A stretch of DNA of 64,000 nucleotides from NCBI RefSeq assembly GCF_035818615.1, contig NZ_JAYKZY010000002.1:2978501-3042500 (forward strand). The letters are read 5' to 3'. The notes beneath the pieces are model-generated. The model did not search any database, was not told the DNA's origin, and worked only from the letters and a program-made list of their open reading frames with translations. Made by a program: the position numbers and the translations under genes. Numbering within the stretch: position 1 is the first letter of the stretch; each line of letters opens with the position of its first letter. Source of the DNA: Sphingobium sp. CR2-8 (lineage in GTDB: Bacteria > Pseudomonadota > Alphaproteobacteria > Sphingomonadales > Sphingomonadaceae). Shown piece by piece: positions 7,081 through 16,211 of the stretch.

Positions 7081-10031
7081 CAGAAAGTCGCCGCCACGCC
7101 GAAGAAGAAACGCCGGTCTTCGCGCAGCGAACTCAGCAATCGGCCCGGATGCTGGAGATATTGTCGCTCGATCGATCGGGTGAGGTTGATCGCCTCGGCC
7201 GTCAGCCGGACAGTCTGCGTCAGGTTGATCTGCGCGGACGCATCGAGCTGCCCGCGCGCCTGCATGTAGGAACTGCCGCCCGACGCCGCGCTGCCCTGAC
7301 CCTGCAGATATTTGCTGCGATGGATATAGGCGACACGGAAGGACACGGTCTTGTCCTCATAATAGCCGATGAGGTTGTAGCTGTGCTTCGACAGACCCGG
7401 CAAAGGCAGCGACGCCTGCGTCGCTTCATCGACCAGCGGCGTCTTGCTGTCGACGAAGGTGTAGTTGGCCTGGACGCCCAGATTGTTGAAGGGCGCAGGC
7501 AGGAAGCGGAGCGATTGCTGATAGGCGACCTCGACACCCTTGATCGTGCCCGACCGGCCGTTGGTCGGCTGGGTGATCTGGAACAGGTCGTCCGGCCCGG
7601 TGGACAGGCCTGGCACGAACTCCGCCTGCGTGGTGTTGATGGTGAAGGAACCGACATCCTTGTAGAAGCCCGCTACCGTCAGCGCGCTCGCAGGCGCGAA
7701 ATACCATTCCAGCGTCGCATCATATTGCGTCGCTTCGAATGGACGCAGGGCCGGATTGCCCCGTGATCCCGTACGCGCGACTATGAACGGTATGAAGCTG
7801 ACCCCGACATCGTTGAGGCTGGGACGCGCGACCACCTTGGCGGCGGCCCCGCGCAGTATCAGGCTGGGCGTCAACTCGACCGACAGGTTGGCGCTGGGCA
7901 GCCAATAGTCGAAGCGCGATTTCGATCCCGTCGCCTGCGTGTCGGACAGATAGCCCGACGATAGCCGCTCTATGCTGATATAGCGCACGCCTGCATTGCC
8001 GGTAATCGGCATTGACCCGATCTCGCTCTTGAAATTGGCGCGGACATAGAAAGCCAAAGTGTCCTGCTTGACGTCGCGGATGGATACCCGCCCCAGCGGA
8101 ATGGCGTCGGCGCGCGGGATCGGCAGGCCGAAGGCGTCGCGCGCGGCGTCCTTGTCGACCGTCCCGGTCAGCAGATCGCGCGGAAAATCGCCCGACGCGC
8201 CCGGGAAGAAGCTGCTCATGCTGTTGTCGTAGTTCAGGCCGGGCATTTCATCGACGGTGATGATGCCGTCGCCATTCCTGTCGCCGACCGCCAGCAGGCT
8301 CGCTGCAGAAGGGACGCTCTGGGGCGATTCCGAATAGAATTTGATATTTTCATAGCGTGAACCGACCTGGATCGAACTCAGCATACCCCAGTCGGTGCGT
8401 ATGTCGAAATCGAGGCGGCCGTCATAGCCGCTATTGTTGGTGATGTTGTCGCCATCGAAGATCGAGGCGAGCTGATATTGGGACGGGTCGTCCCGATTGA
8501 AATTGGTATTGAGCGACAGATTAGGCACCGGCCCTCCGCCGGAAAAATCATAGCTGGCGTTGGTGGTGTTGCCCGCGCGCGGAACGACGACATAGGTGAA
8601 GGAAGCCCCCGGCCCACCGTCCGTTCCCTTGCCTTTGCTATAGGACGCATCGGCCGACATTTTTACGATGTCGCCGTCATATTTGGTCGAGAAACCGAGA
8701 TTGGTGGACCGAAATTCCGTCGGCTCGTCATAAATCAGCGGACGCAGCGTGACGCCGGTGTAGGTGCCGCTGACGACGGTGCCATTTTCGTCGGCAACGG
8801 CATTCACGTCATTATTGTTGAAGAGTATCTGGTAATTAGCGCTGTTGCGTTCGCGCTTCAGGCGCGAATAGGTGCCGTCCAGAATGATCTCCCAATTGTC
8901 CGCCGGTCGAAATTGCACGGAGCTGTTGAGCGTCAATCGCTGTTCGCGCCGATCGTAAATGCGCGCCATGTAGCGATTGGGTCGAAACAGGCCCGGATCG
9001 TTGATACCGTCGCCATTGCCGTCGATCGCATCGGTCCGGGTCCAGCCGCCGGAATCGAACGACTGCCCCTGCGTGCGGGTGTTGGAATAGGCCACGCTGG
9101 CGAGGATGCCGAACCGGTCGCCGAAATTTTTCGAGACGAGCGCCGAGCCGCGATAACCCAGATGGTCGGCCTGGTCGGTATAGGCGCCCTGCAATCGGCC
9201 GCTGACGACCAGATCGGCCAGATCCAGCGGTCGCTTGGTCTTGAGATTGACGGTCGCGCCCAGCGCCCCTTCCGGCATGTCGGCGGTCGGCGATTTCGCG
9301 ACGACGATGCTGCCGATGATTTCCGGGCTGATCGATTCCAGCGACGCGTTGCCGCCCGCACCCGGCCCCAGGAAGGTCCGGCCGTTAATCTCCAGCCGGT
9401 TCTGGGAAATGCCGCGCACGGTGAAGTTCGAACCGTCGCCTTCGCGCCGCGTGATCTGCACGCCGGTGATCCGGCTCATCAATTCCGCGACATTCTGGTC
9501 GGGCAGCTTGCCGATATCCTGCGCCGTGATGACATCGACGATGTTGCTGGCGGCGCGCTTGACGTTGATCGATTCCTGCAACGAGCGGCGGATGCCGGTG
9601 ACGATGATGTCCTGGCTACCCTGTTCCTGCGGCGCCATCGCCCCTGCGACGGAAGCGTCCTGACCGGCTGGCGCGAACCCCGCCGGGGTGTAGGCGAATG
9701 CGGCGGCAGGCGTCGGTGTCGGCCTGTCGCGCTTGAGCACGATCGCGTTACCGACCTTGACCATCATCAGGTCGGTGCCGGTCAGCAGCTGCTTCAACGC
9801 CTGCGACACGTCCATCGCGCCCTTGACGCGGCCGAGCCTGACGCCTTCGACCACCGGTCCCGAGGCCAGTATCTCGATCCCCGCCTGCTTGGCGAACAGG
9901 GGGATGCCGGTCTGCGCCGGTTGCGGCGCGATATCGAAGCGCCGGATCTGGGCCGCAGCCTCGGCAGGCGACACGATGCAGCAGACAATCGCGGCCGTAG
10001 CGCCGAGAAGATGAGCGCGCGCAGCTTTCAT
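7080..10031 (-). CDS. TonB-dependent receptor with STN signalling domain
   Basis: A 983-residue outer-membrane receptor. The signal peptide ends near SPAEAAAQ. An STN (secretin/TonB N-terminal) domain at about 35-105 is the part that talks to a FecR anti-sigma factor. A plug (VITAQDIGKLPDQNVAELMS, VTGIRRSL) and a beta-barrel ending in Phe follow. Style and length match the large Caulobacter/Xanthomonas-type receptor family (TIGR01782). Two Asp/Asn/Gly-rich loops in the barrel, IDGNGDGINDPG and GDRNGDGIITVDE, look like EF-hand or dockerin calcium loops. A strong AAAGGGGAGGA ribosome site precedes the start. Upstream fecR and fecI make this a three-part surface-signalling system. The ligand is unknown; I see no Fur-like site near fecI, so a carbohydrate is as likely as iron. 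Confidence 0.85.
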   Translation of the reverse strand: MKAARAHLLGATAAIVCCIVSPAEAAAQIRRFDIAPQPAQTGIPLFAKQAGIEILASGPVVEGVRLGRVKGAMDVSQALKQLLTGTDLMMVKVGNAIVLKRDRPTPTPAAAFAYTPAGFAPAGQDASVAGAMAPQEQGSQDIIVTGIRRSLQESINVKRAASNIVDVITAQDIGKLPDQNVAELMSRITGVQITRREGDGSNFTVRGISQNRLEINGRTFLGPGAGGNASLESISPEIIGSIVVAKSPTADMPEGALGATVNLKTKRPLDLADLVVSGRLQGAYTDQADHLGYRGSALVSKNFGDRFGILASVAYSNTRTQGQSFDSGGWTRTDAIDGNGDGINDPGLFRPNRYMARIYDRREQRLTLNSSVQFRPADNWEIILDGTYSRLKRERNSANYQILFNNNDVNAVADENGTVVSGTYTGVTLRPLIYDEPTEFRSTNLGFSTKYDGDIVKMSADASYSKGKGTDGGPGASFTYVVVPRAGNTTNASYDFSGGGPVPNLSLNTNFNRDDPSQYQLASIFDGDNITNNSGYDGRLDFDIRTDWGMLSSIQVGSRYENIKFYSESPQSVPSAASLLAVGDRNGDGIITVDEMPGLNYDNSMSSFFPGASGDFPRDLLTGTVDKDAARDAFGLPIPRADAIPLGRVSIRDVKQDTLAFYVRANFKSEIGSMPITGNAGVRYISIERLSSGYLSDTQATGSKSRFDYWLPSANLSVELTPSLILRGAAAKVVARPSLNDVGVSFIPFIVARTGSRGNPALRPFEATQYDATLEWYFAPASALTVAGFYKDVGSFTINTTQAEFVPGLSTGPDDLFQITQPTNGRSGTIKGVEVAYQQSLRFLPAPFNNLGVQANYTFVDSKTPLVDEATQASLPLPGLSKHSYNLIGYYEDKTVSFRVAYIHRSKYLQGQGSAASGGSSYMQARGQLDASAQINLTQTVRLTAEAINLTRSIERQYLQHPGRLLSSLREDRRFFFGVAATF

Positions 10032-10105
10032 ACGTCCTCCCCTTTATTGGCGCCCTGCTTTCGGTGCGCTCTCATCATCCAAGAGACGCGCCGATGCATT
10101 TTCCG

Positions 10106-11047
10106 TCAGACCGGATCGACTTTTTTGCGGGCCAGGCGAATTTCCTGCGGCGTCGTGGTCACCGCAACGTCAAGGGAAGCAGCCAGCGTTCGGGCAAAGC
10201 CAGCCGGATTGTCGATGCGGAACAGGCCGATCAGCCGTTCATTGGACAGGCTCTCATCGGCGATCACCAGTTGCTGGGCATTATAGCGGTTGAACCGCGC
10301 GACGGCATCGCGCAGCGTATCGCCTTCCAGCGCGATCTCACCCACACGCCACGCCAGCGATCGTTCGATCGCTTGTGGCGCATTGCCTTTGACCGGTGTC
10401 AACGCACCACGCTCGAAAGTCGCGAAATCCCCGGCCTTCAATATCGTCATGGTGCCGCCGCCATCCTGTGCCCAGGTGGCGACGGTGCCTTCTGTGACAG
10501 CGATCTGGACAGTTGTGCCGGTACGACTGACGGAGAAGGCCGTGCCGATCGCGCGGGCCTGCGCGATACCGGCATCGACGACGAAGGGGCGGCGACGGTC
10601 CTTGGCGACCTGGAACCAGGCCTGCCCGCTCGCCAGCGTGACCCGTCGGCTTTCCTCATCCAGCGTCACGCGCAGATCGCTGCCGCTGTCGATCGTCGCC
10701 ACCGATCCGTCGGCAAGCGGCAGGCGGCGGATTTCGCCGCGCCCGGTCGTGACATGGTCGCCCATCAGCCTCGACACGCCGATCACCCCGGTCAGGGCGG
10801 CGGCCATCGCCCCGCCCACACCGGCCGCCATCCACCGACGTCGGGTCCAGAACGGGGAGGACACAGGTGGCGGCCCATCCTGCTCGACGGCCTCGTTAAT
10901 CAGCGACAAGGCCGCCTGCGCGCGCAGCAGCGCCCCGGCATGGCGGCGATCCTGCGCCAGCCATATGTCCATCTGTTCCTGCTGCTGCGCATCGAGCGGA
11001 TGGCGAAGCGCCCAGACCGCCGCCATATCGTCAACGGTTTCGGGCAT
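10106..11047 (-). CDS. fecR: FecR-type anti-sigma factor
   Basis: A 313-residue protein with the FecR plan: a short N-terminal cytoplasmic part (DAQQQEQMDIWLAQDRRHAG) that holds the sigma factor, one membrane helix at about 75-93, and a periplasmic FecR domain (GRGEIRRLPLADGSVATIDS, RAIGTAFSV, VTEGTVA). The C-terminal domain normally contacts the STN domain of the receptor. Its start lies inside the end of the fecI gene (17-base overlap), and the receptor gene begins 74 bases after its stop. This is the expected order sigma factor, anti-sigma factor, receptor. Confidence 0.88.
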   Translation of the reverse strand: MPETVDDMAAVWALRHPLDAQQQEQMDIWLAQDRRHAGALLRAQAALSLINEAVEQDGPPPVSSPFWTRRRWMAAGVGGAMAAALTGVIGVSRLMGDHVTTGRGEIRRLPLADGSVATIDSGSDLRVTLDEESRRVTLASGQAWFQVAKDRRRPFVVDAGIAQARAIGTAFSVSRTGTTVQIAVTEGTVATWAQDGGGTMTILKAGDFATFERGALTPVKGNAPQAIERSLAWRVGEIALEGDTLRDAVARFNRYNAQQLVIADESLSNERLIGLFRIDNPAGFARTLAASLDVAVTTTPQEIRLARKKVDPV

Positions 11048-11579
11048 GCAGGCCTCCGTCCGCGAACGGTTGTTCGGATGTGGCTTCCGGCTCCGTCAAT
11101 TGCCGCAGCAACGTGCGCAGCCCCCGGCTCGCCTCATTTTCCACGATTGTTTCGCTGACGCCCAGCGCCTGGGCAATCGCCTTCTGACTCAATCCTTCGA
11201 CCTTGCGCATGATGAAGATGCGGCGGGCGCGATCGGACAGCATCGCCAAAGCCGTCTGGACGCGTCCCAGCTCCTGCCGCGCCTGCGCGAAGCGTTCGGG
11301 CGTCAGCAGGTCGCTTTCGCCCTCACCCGACAGGTCGGACAAGGGATCGAGGCGCACCACGCGGGCGCGCTCCCGCTGCCGCCGGACGATGTTGCGGGCC
11401 ATGGTGAAGAGATAGGCGCGCGGCGCGGTGACATGCGCGACGTCCGGCAACTGGGCAAGGCGGCAATAGCATTCCTGCACGACGTCCTCCACATCGGCCG
11501 CAGCGACGACCTGCCGCCGCAACCAGTTACGCAGGTCGCGTTCGTGGGGCAGTATCTCCCGCCCTACCCATCGAGCCAA
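11031..11579 (-). CDS. fecI: FecI-type ECF sigma factor
   Basis: Sigma-70 region 2 is seen in DVEDVVQECYCRLAQLP and APRAYLFTMARNIVRRQRER; region 4 is seen in LSDRARRIFIMRKVEGLSQK with the helix-turn-helix IAQALGVSETIVENEASRG. This is the extracytoplasmic-function, FecI-like class. The start is uncertain. The TTG at 11579 (about 182 residues) follows a long purine-rich GGGGGAGAGGAGAGG stretch at a somewhat long distance, while an ATG-like choice in frame is not available nearby. It should direct transcription of the receptor operon when FecR is relieved by ligand-loaded receptor. Confidence 0.85.
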   Translation of the reverse strand: MARWVGREILPHERDLRNWLRRQVVAAADVEDVVQECYCRLAQLPDVAHVTAPRAYLFTMARNIVRRQRERARVVRLDPLSDLSGEGESDLLTPERFAQARQELGRVQTALAMLSDRARRIFIMRKVEGLSQKAIAQALGVSETIVENEASRGLRTLLRQLTEPEATSEQPFADGGLHARNR

Positions 11580-11709
11580 AGCTTCGCGTTCCGTGACCTC
11601 TCTCCTCTCCCCCTGGCAAGAGACGCGGCGCGCATTTTTCCGTCGTCATGCGGAATATTTATCTGCTTCATTCTTCCATCGTGCAACCGGCGCGATTGCC
11701 ATGCCGACG

Positions 11710-13143
11710 TCACCCGGTGCGGCCTGCCCCCTGGCCCAGGACGATATTGGCGAGCAACGCGGCATTGCGCCCGAAATGATGGCCGCCCGGCACCACGACC
11801 TGGGTCGCGACATTGCGGGGGATGGCCGGACAAGCGCTATCATCTTCGGCTGCGCCGCGGATACAGCGGATGGTCACGTCCCGCAGCCGCATGATCGCGG
11901 GCACCGTAGGCTGGGCCTGTGTCGAATTGAGGTCCAGCCATGACGACAGGTGGAACTGGAAGTCAGCGGTCGCGCCCAGCCCCAGCAGCGACAGGCTGGA
12001 GATGTGGGCGCGGGTTTGCGGATCAAGCGTGCCGACGATCGCGGGCAGCACGTCCGCGCCGAAACTATAGCCGATGACCATCACGCGCGGCCGGTTCCAG
12101 CGGGCGCTGTAGGCCGCGATGATATGGCGCAGATCCTGCCCCGCGCCCGACGGCGTGCGCTGGCTCCAGAAATAGGACAGGCTGTCGACGCCGACGACCG
12201 GAATGCCCTTCGCCGCCAACTGGCTCGCAATGTCCCGGTCCAGTCCCACCCAGCCGCCGTCGCCCGAATAGATGACCGCCATCATATTTCCATGGTCGCC
12301 TCCCGCTGCGGGCGGTACGATGGTCAGGGGCAGGTCGTCCACATTGGCGGTGGCGACCGGATCGAGCATCGGCGCCAGCGCGGCCATCAGACGCGGCATC
12401 CAGCGCGCACGGTCGACAAAGCGATGGTCGCCCTGCGGCAGATCGATCAGGCGCGCATGCGGCACATCCGTAACGAAGCGCCGGGCGGCGGCGAAATCGA
12501 CCACCGCGTCGCGCCTGCCCTGCACCACGATCCAGGGCAGCTTGATGCGCCGGTTGGGCGCGAATAGCCATCCGTGCGCAGGCTTTGCGATGGCGTGGGC
12601 GGTGAAGCCCGGCGCGGAACACCAGGGCTTTGCGCCCGGCATATCCGCGCTGAAACCCAGCGATACGACCGCCCGATAGGCCCCGTCGGGCCATTGCGCC
12701 AGGCTGGCATAGGCCAGCGTCGCACCGGCGGAATAGCCGATGACGATAGGCTTCATATAGGCGCGCACGCCCGCGCGATGCTGCACGTCGCGCGCCAGCG
12801 CCACCAGCGCATAGTTGGGATTGATGCAGCGCCCCCTTTCCCGCTCCAGCGACCGCATGAATGTGGGGGTGGATACGCCAGCCACCAATATCCCCTGCTT
12901 CGCCAGATCGCGCGCGATGGCGGCGGTGCCTGCGCTCCACCCGCCGTCGCCAGACAGGAACAGGGCCGTCGCACGGGGGGAGCCGCCGGGGCGGTAGAGC
13001 CGGATGCCGCCGAATGGCGCCAGGCTGTAGGCGCCCACCGTGACCGTCCCACCAGCCGACGCACTGACCGGCGCGCCAATCCCGGTCGCGACCAGCCAGC
13101 TTCCCGCGATGAGGGCGACGACGATCCGAATGATCCTGCGCAT
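11710..13143 (-). CDS. acvB: AcvB/VirJ family protein (lysyl-phosphatidylglycerol hydrolase-like)
   Basis: A 477-residue exported protein with two related alpha/beta-hydrolase-like halves. The first half carries LFLSGDGGWSAGTAAIA and an elbow GYSAGATLAY. The second is the VirJ domain: VIYSGDGGWVGLDRDIA, VVGVDSLSYFWSQRTP, the elbow GYSFGADVLP, and VPGGHHF carrying the presumed catalytic His. AcvB in Agrobacterium and Rhizobium is known to hydrolyse lysyl-phosphatidylglycerol made by LpiA/MprF, and the two genes are usually paired. Here it follows mprF after 84 bases on the same strand. The ribosome site CAAAGGGG (13153-13160) is perfectly complementary to the loop of both small RNAs in this window. 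Confidence 0.88.
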   Translation of the reverse strand: MRRIIRIVVALIAGSWLVATGIGAPVSASAGGTVTVGAYSLAPFGGIRLYRPGGSPRATALFLSGDGGWSAGTAAIARDLAKQGILVAGVSTPTFMRSLERERGRCINPNYALVALARDVQHRAGVRAYMKPIVIGYSAGATLAYASLAQWPDGAYRAVVSLGFSADMPGAKPWCSAPGFTAHAIAKPAHGWLFAPNRRIKLPWIVVQGRRDAVVDFAAARRFVTDVPHARLIDLPQGDHRFVDRARWMPRLMAALAPMLDPVATANVDDLPLTIVPPAAGGDHGNMMAVIYSGDGGWVGLDRDIASQLAAKGIPVVGVDSLSYFWSQRTPSGAGQDLRHIIAAYSARWNRPRVMVIGYSFGADVLPAIVGTLDPQTRAHISSLSLLGLGATADFQFHLSSWLDLNSTQAQPTVPAIMRLRDVTIRCIRGAAEDDSACPAIPRNVATQVVVPGGHHFGRNAALLANIVLGQGAGRTG

Positions 13144-13227
13144 GACCTGGAACCCCTTTGACAGGCAGGCATCATGCGCTGGTGCGACTATCCCGGTTTT
13201 TACGGGCGGATGACAAGTTCGTCATAT

Positions 13228-15792
13228 TCACCCACCGCCGCTGCCGATCAGCGCCTGGAGATCGATCAGGGTGCGGGCGAAGGTCAGGCCCTGCGGCCCC
13301 GCGACGAAGCGAGCATCCCATTCGGGCGAGAATTTCTCCTTATAGGCGCGCAGCCCTTCGAAACCGTATAGCGCATTGCCATGCTGGTAGAGCATCGCCC
13401 CCAGCCGCGACCAGAAGGGCGCCAGCCTGCGCGCGTCCAGTCCCGACAGCGGCGCCATGCCGAGGTTGAACCAGGCATAGCCCTGCGCCTGTCCCCACTG
13501 CATCAGATGAATGAACAGGAAATCCATCGTGCCATAGGGCATGTCTTCACGGTGGCGCATCAGGTCGACCGACAGTTCGGACCGGTCCTGCGTCTTCCAG
13601 ATATTGGCGAAGGCGACGATCTTTCCCTGCCAGCGGACGACCGCGCAATCGAAATGCGCCATATAGGCCGGATCGAAGCGTCCGACGCTGAAGCCCTTTT
13701 CCCGGTGCCGCTTGATCGCCAGCCAGTGCGCCGAAATCTCCGCCAGTTCGTCCATGATGTCGGCCATGTCGGCCGCCGCGACGATGTCGAAACTCGCGCC
13801 TTCGCGCAGCGCGCGCCGTTCGGCGTAACGTAATGGCTTGGCGTCCGGCCCTTCCAGCGTAAAACGGTCGAGGGCGACATGCGCCTCTTCGCCATATTTG
13901 GTGATCTGCAACCCCAGTTCGATCGCCAGCGGCAGGGCGGCGGCGCTGATCTGATAGAGCAGCAGGCGGCCCTGCGCGGCATCCACCCGTTCGCGCAGCG
14001 TCCAGAGCAGGTCGCTCCATTCCGCCTCCGCGCCTACGGGATCGCCCATCACGATCCAGCTATGACCCCGTATCTGATACATCAGGAACGCCTGGCCGGT
14101 GGCCGACAACAGGAACCGCTTGTCGCCGGTCAGGGCCAGGTTGGCATCGGTCCGCTGCGCCAGCGCCATCGCCGCCTCGCTGGGGCCGAGCGCGGCATTG
14201 CTATCCTGCCGGGCGGGCGTGGCAGGCCGGAAAAGGCGCAGGAACGCCACGCAGGCCAGCAGGGTCGCCACGGCAAAGCTGGCCCGCAGGAAACGCGACG
14301 CATCGCCCCGTTCAGCGAATTGCCACCACAGCTCATTCTGATAATCCACATGCTTGTAGGCGAAGAAGCCGATCCATATCGACAGGCCGACCATCACCGC
14401 GACGGTCGCCAGCCAGCCGGGCGAGAAGGCTTCGGCCAGCAGGTGCGTTCGGCGATAGAAGGCGGGCCGCGTCCATTGCAGCGCACCCGCGATCAGGATC
14501 ATCACCGCCGCTTCTTCATAATCCAGGCCCTTGAGCAGCGAGAAGGTCGCGCCCGCGATCAACAGCAGGCGCGTCAGCCAGAAGGCCCCGTCCAACCGGC
14601 GATAGAGTCCGGCGGACAGGATCAGCAGGGCCGCGCCCACCAGACTGCCCGCCAGATGCGATACCTCCGTCAATGCCAGGGGCAGCAGGGAAGACAGCGT
14701 AGCTGCCCGTCCCGGCACGGTCGGTAGCGAACCCGACACCAGCAGCACCACGCCGCCCAGAAAGACCAAAGCGGCCATCATCGTGGGCGCAAGGCCCGAT
14801 GCCACGGCCCGCATGCCGATCAGCGTCCGCGCGATCGGTCGATGCCAGCGACTGCCCTCCTGCACCAGGACGATGATGATGGCGATGAGCAGCGGCGCGA
14901 CATAATAGATCAGGCGGTAGGCGAGCAGCGCGGCGACCAGTTCCGGGCGCGCCGTGCCGGGCAGCGCGGCCAGCATCACCGCTTCGAACACGCCGATGCC
15001 ACCGGGCACATGGGTGATAAGGACGGCGATGATCGCCAGCGTATAGCCGATGAAGAAGGCAGGCCATTGGTCGATCCCGACGCCGGGAACCAAGATGAAC
15101 AGCGCGGCGCTGGCGGCGGCCAGATCGACCGCGCCGATGCCGATCTGCGCCACTATGCCCGTCGCGGGCGGAACGGGCGCGCTCCAGCCGCGCAGCCGGA
15201 TCGTGCGCCCGCGCGGTCCCGCCCAGACGACCAGTCCCGCCATCGCCAGCAGCAGGACGATGCCCAGCCCCCGCAGCATGTCCGCCGATCCCGCCCATGC
15301 GCCGATCGCCAGCACCTGCGGACGCCACGCCAGCATCGCGCCCGCCAGCACGAACACGCCGCTCCAGAAGGTCGCGCTCGCGATCATCACCACGCGCGCG
15401 ATATCGCTGAGGGTCAGGCCCGCCGCGCTGTAGATCCGATAGCGCGCCGACCCGCCCGTCAGCAGCGACAGGCCCAGATTATGGCTGAGCGTATAGCTGG
15501 TGAAGGACGCGAGGGCGGCGGTGCGATAGGGGAGCGGCCGACCGATCGCTCGCAGCGCCGATACGTCGTAGAGCGTCAATGTCAGATAGCTGATCGCGGT
15601 CAGCCCCGTCGCCGCGAGAAGGCTGGCGGTCGGCAGCGCATGCCAAGCGGTCCGGACCTCATGCAGATGCACCTCTTGCAGCAGATGGTCGAGCGCCACG
15701 AAGCCCAGGGCGGCCAGCAGCAGGACCACGCCGACCGATAGGGTCATGCGATAGCGTTGGAACAGCTGTGCGGCCGTCATGCGATCGGTCAT
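13228..15792 (-). CDS. mprF: Bifunctional lysylphosphatidylglycerol flippase/synthetase
   Basis: An 854-residue protein. Residues 1 to about 530 carry many membrane helices of the flippase part (SYTLSHNLGLSLLTGGSARY, HVPGGIGVFEA). The C-terminal third is the soluble DUF2156/GNAT-like aminoacyl transferase (SATGQAFLMYQIRGHSWIVM, AYMAHFDCAVVRW, FNLGMAPLSGL, EKFSPEWDARFV). MprF moves lysine from Lys-tRNA to phosphatidylglycerol and flips the product, reducing negative surface charge. In acid-tolerant rhizobia the orthologue is LpiA (low-pH inducible). I chose the ATG at 15792, behind a GAGGGACAGG ribosome site and eight bases after the DUF2147 gene. A long upstream extension of the frame is only a shadow of that gene. 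Confidence 0.92.
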   Translation of the reverse strand: MTDRMTAAQLFQRYRMTLSVGVVLLLAALGFVALDHLLQEVHLHEVRTAWHALPTASLLAATGLTAISYLTLTLYDVSALRAIGRPLPYRTAALASFTSYTLSHNLGLSLLTGGSARYRIYSAAGLTLSDIARVVMIASATFWSGVFVLAGAMLAWRPQVLAIGAWAGSADMLRGLGIVLLLAMAGLVVWAGPRGRTIRLRGWSAPVPPATGIVAQIGIGAVDLAAASAALFILVPGVGIDQWPAFFIGYTLAIIAVLITHVPGGIGVFEAVMLAALPGTARPELVAALLAYRLIYYVAPLLIAIIIVLVQEGSRWHRPIARTLIGMRAVASGLAPTMMAALVFLGGVVLLVSGSLPTVPGRAATLSSLLPLALTEVSHLAGSLVGAALLILSAGLYRRLDGAFWLTRLLLIAGATFSLLKGLDYEEAAVMILIAGALQWTRPAFYRRTHLLAEAFSPGWLATVAVMVGLSIWIGFFAYKHVDYQNELWWQFAERGDASRFLRASFAVATLLACVAFLRLFRPATPARQDSNAALGPSEAAMALAQRTDANLALTGDKRFLLSATGQAFLMYQIRGHSWIVMGDPVGAEAEWSDLLWTLRERVDAAQGRLLLYQISAAALPLAIELGLQITKYGEEAHVALDRFTLEGPDAKPLRYAERRALREGASFDIVAAADMADIMDELAEISAHWLAIKRHREKGFSVGRFDPAYMAHFDCAVVRWQGKIVAFANIWKTQDRSELSVDLMRHREDMPYGTMDFLFIHLMQWGQAQGYAWFNLGMAPLSGLDARRLAPFWSRLGAMLYQHGNALYGFEGLRAYKEKFSPEWDARFVAGPQGLTFARTLIDLQALIGSGGG

Positions 15793-15800
15793 CCTGTCCC

Positions 15801-16208
15801 TCACCCCCGTTGCCGCGTCCATATCTGGCTTTTGCACAGCCAGCCGCCCAGCAGGCAACCGGATATCTTCAATCGATCGGCGTCCAGTTGCTCGATCGTA
15901 GAGGAAAAGCTGCGTCCCCTGTCGGGCACGAACACATAGCCGGCCCAGCGTCCCGGGCCGCGCGGATGATAATCCTGCAGCAATTCGGTGCCGACCAGAT
16001 GGGACACGCCCGCATCGGCGGCGTCGGCGGTCGCGCTGGCATCGGCCCAGCGGACCCAGCCGCAAAGCGCACCGCGGCAGGCGCCTGTCGTCACGACCAC
16101 GCTGCCATGGGGATTGACCCAGTTCCCCTCGATCGGGGCAGCCGCCATCGCGGCGGCGGGAAGCACCATCACAGCGGCGCAGATCAGCGAAAGGGTGAAA
16201 CGCCGCAT
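15801..16208 (-). CDS. DUF2147 family exported protein
   Basis: A 135-residue protein with a clear signal peptide (LICAAVMVLPAAAMAAAP) and the DUF2147 pattern: an early GNWVNPHGSVVV, the paired-Cys segment CRGALCGWVRW, and a late GRSFSSTIEQLDADRLKISG. A second Cys pair (SGCLLGGWLCKS) near the end may form another disulfide. Family function is unknown; members are small lipocalin-like periplasmic proteins. It starts three bases after virJ and stops eight bases before mprF, so it belongs to the lipid-modification operon. A role in handling lysyl-phosphatidylglycerol or its products is inference from position only. Confidence 0.8.
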   Translation of the reverse strand: MRRFTLSLICAAVMVLPAAAMAAAPIEGNWVNPHGSVVVTTGACRGALCGWVRWADASATADAADAGVSHLVGTELLQDYHPRGPGRWAGYVFVPDRGRSFSSTIEQLDADRLKISGCLLGGWLCKSQIWTRQRG

Positions 16209-16211
16209 GGC

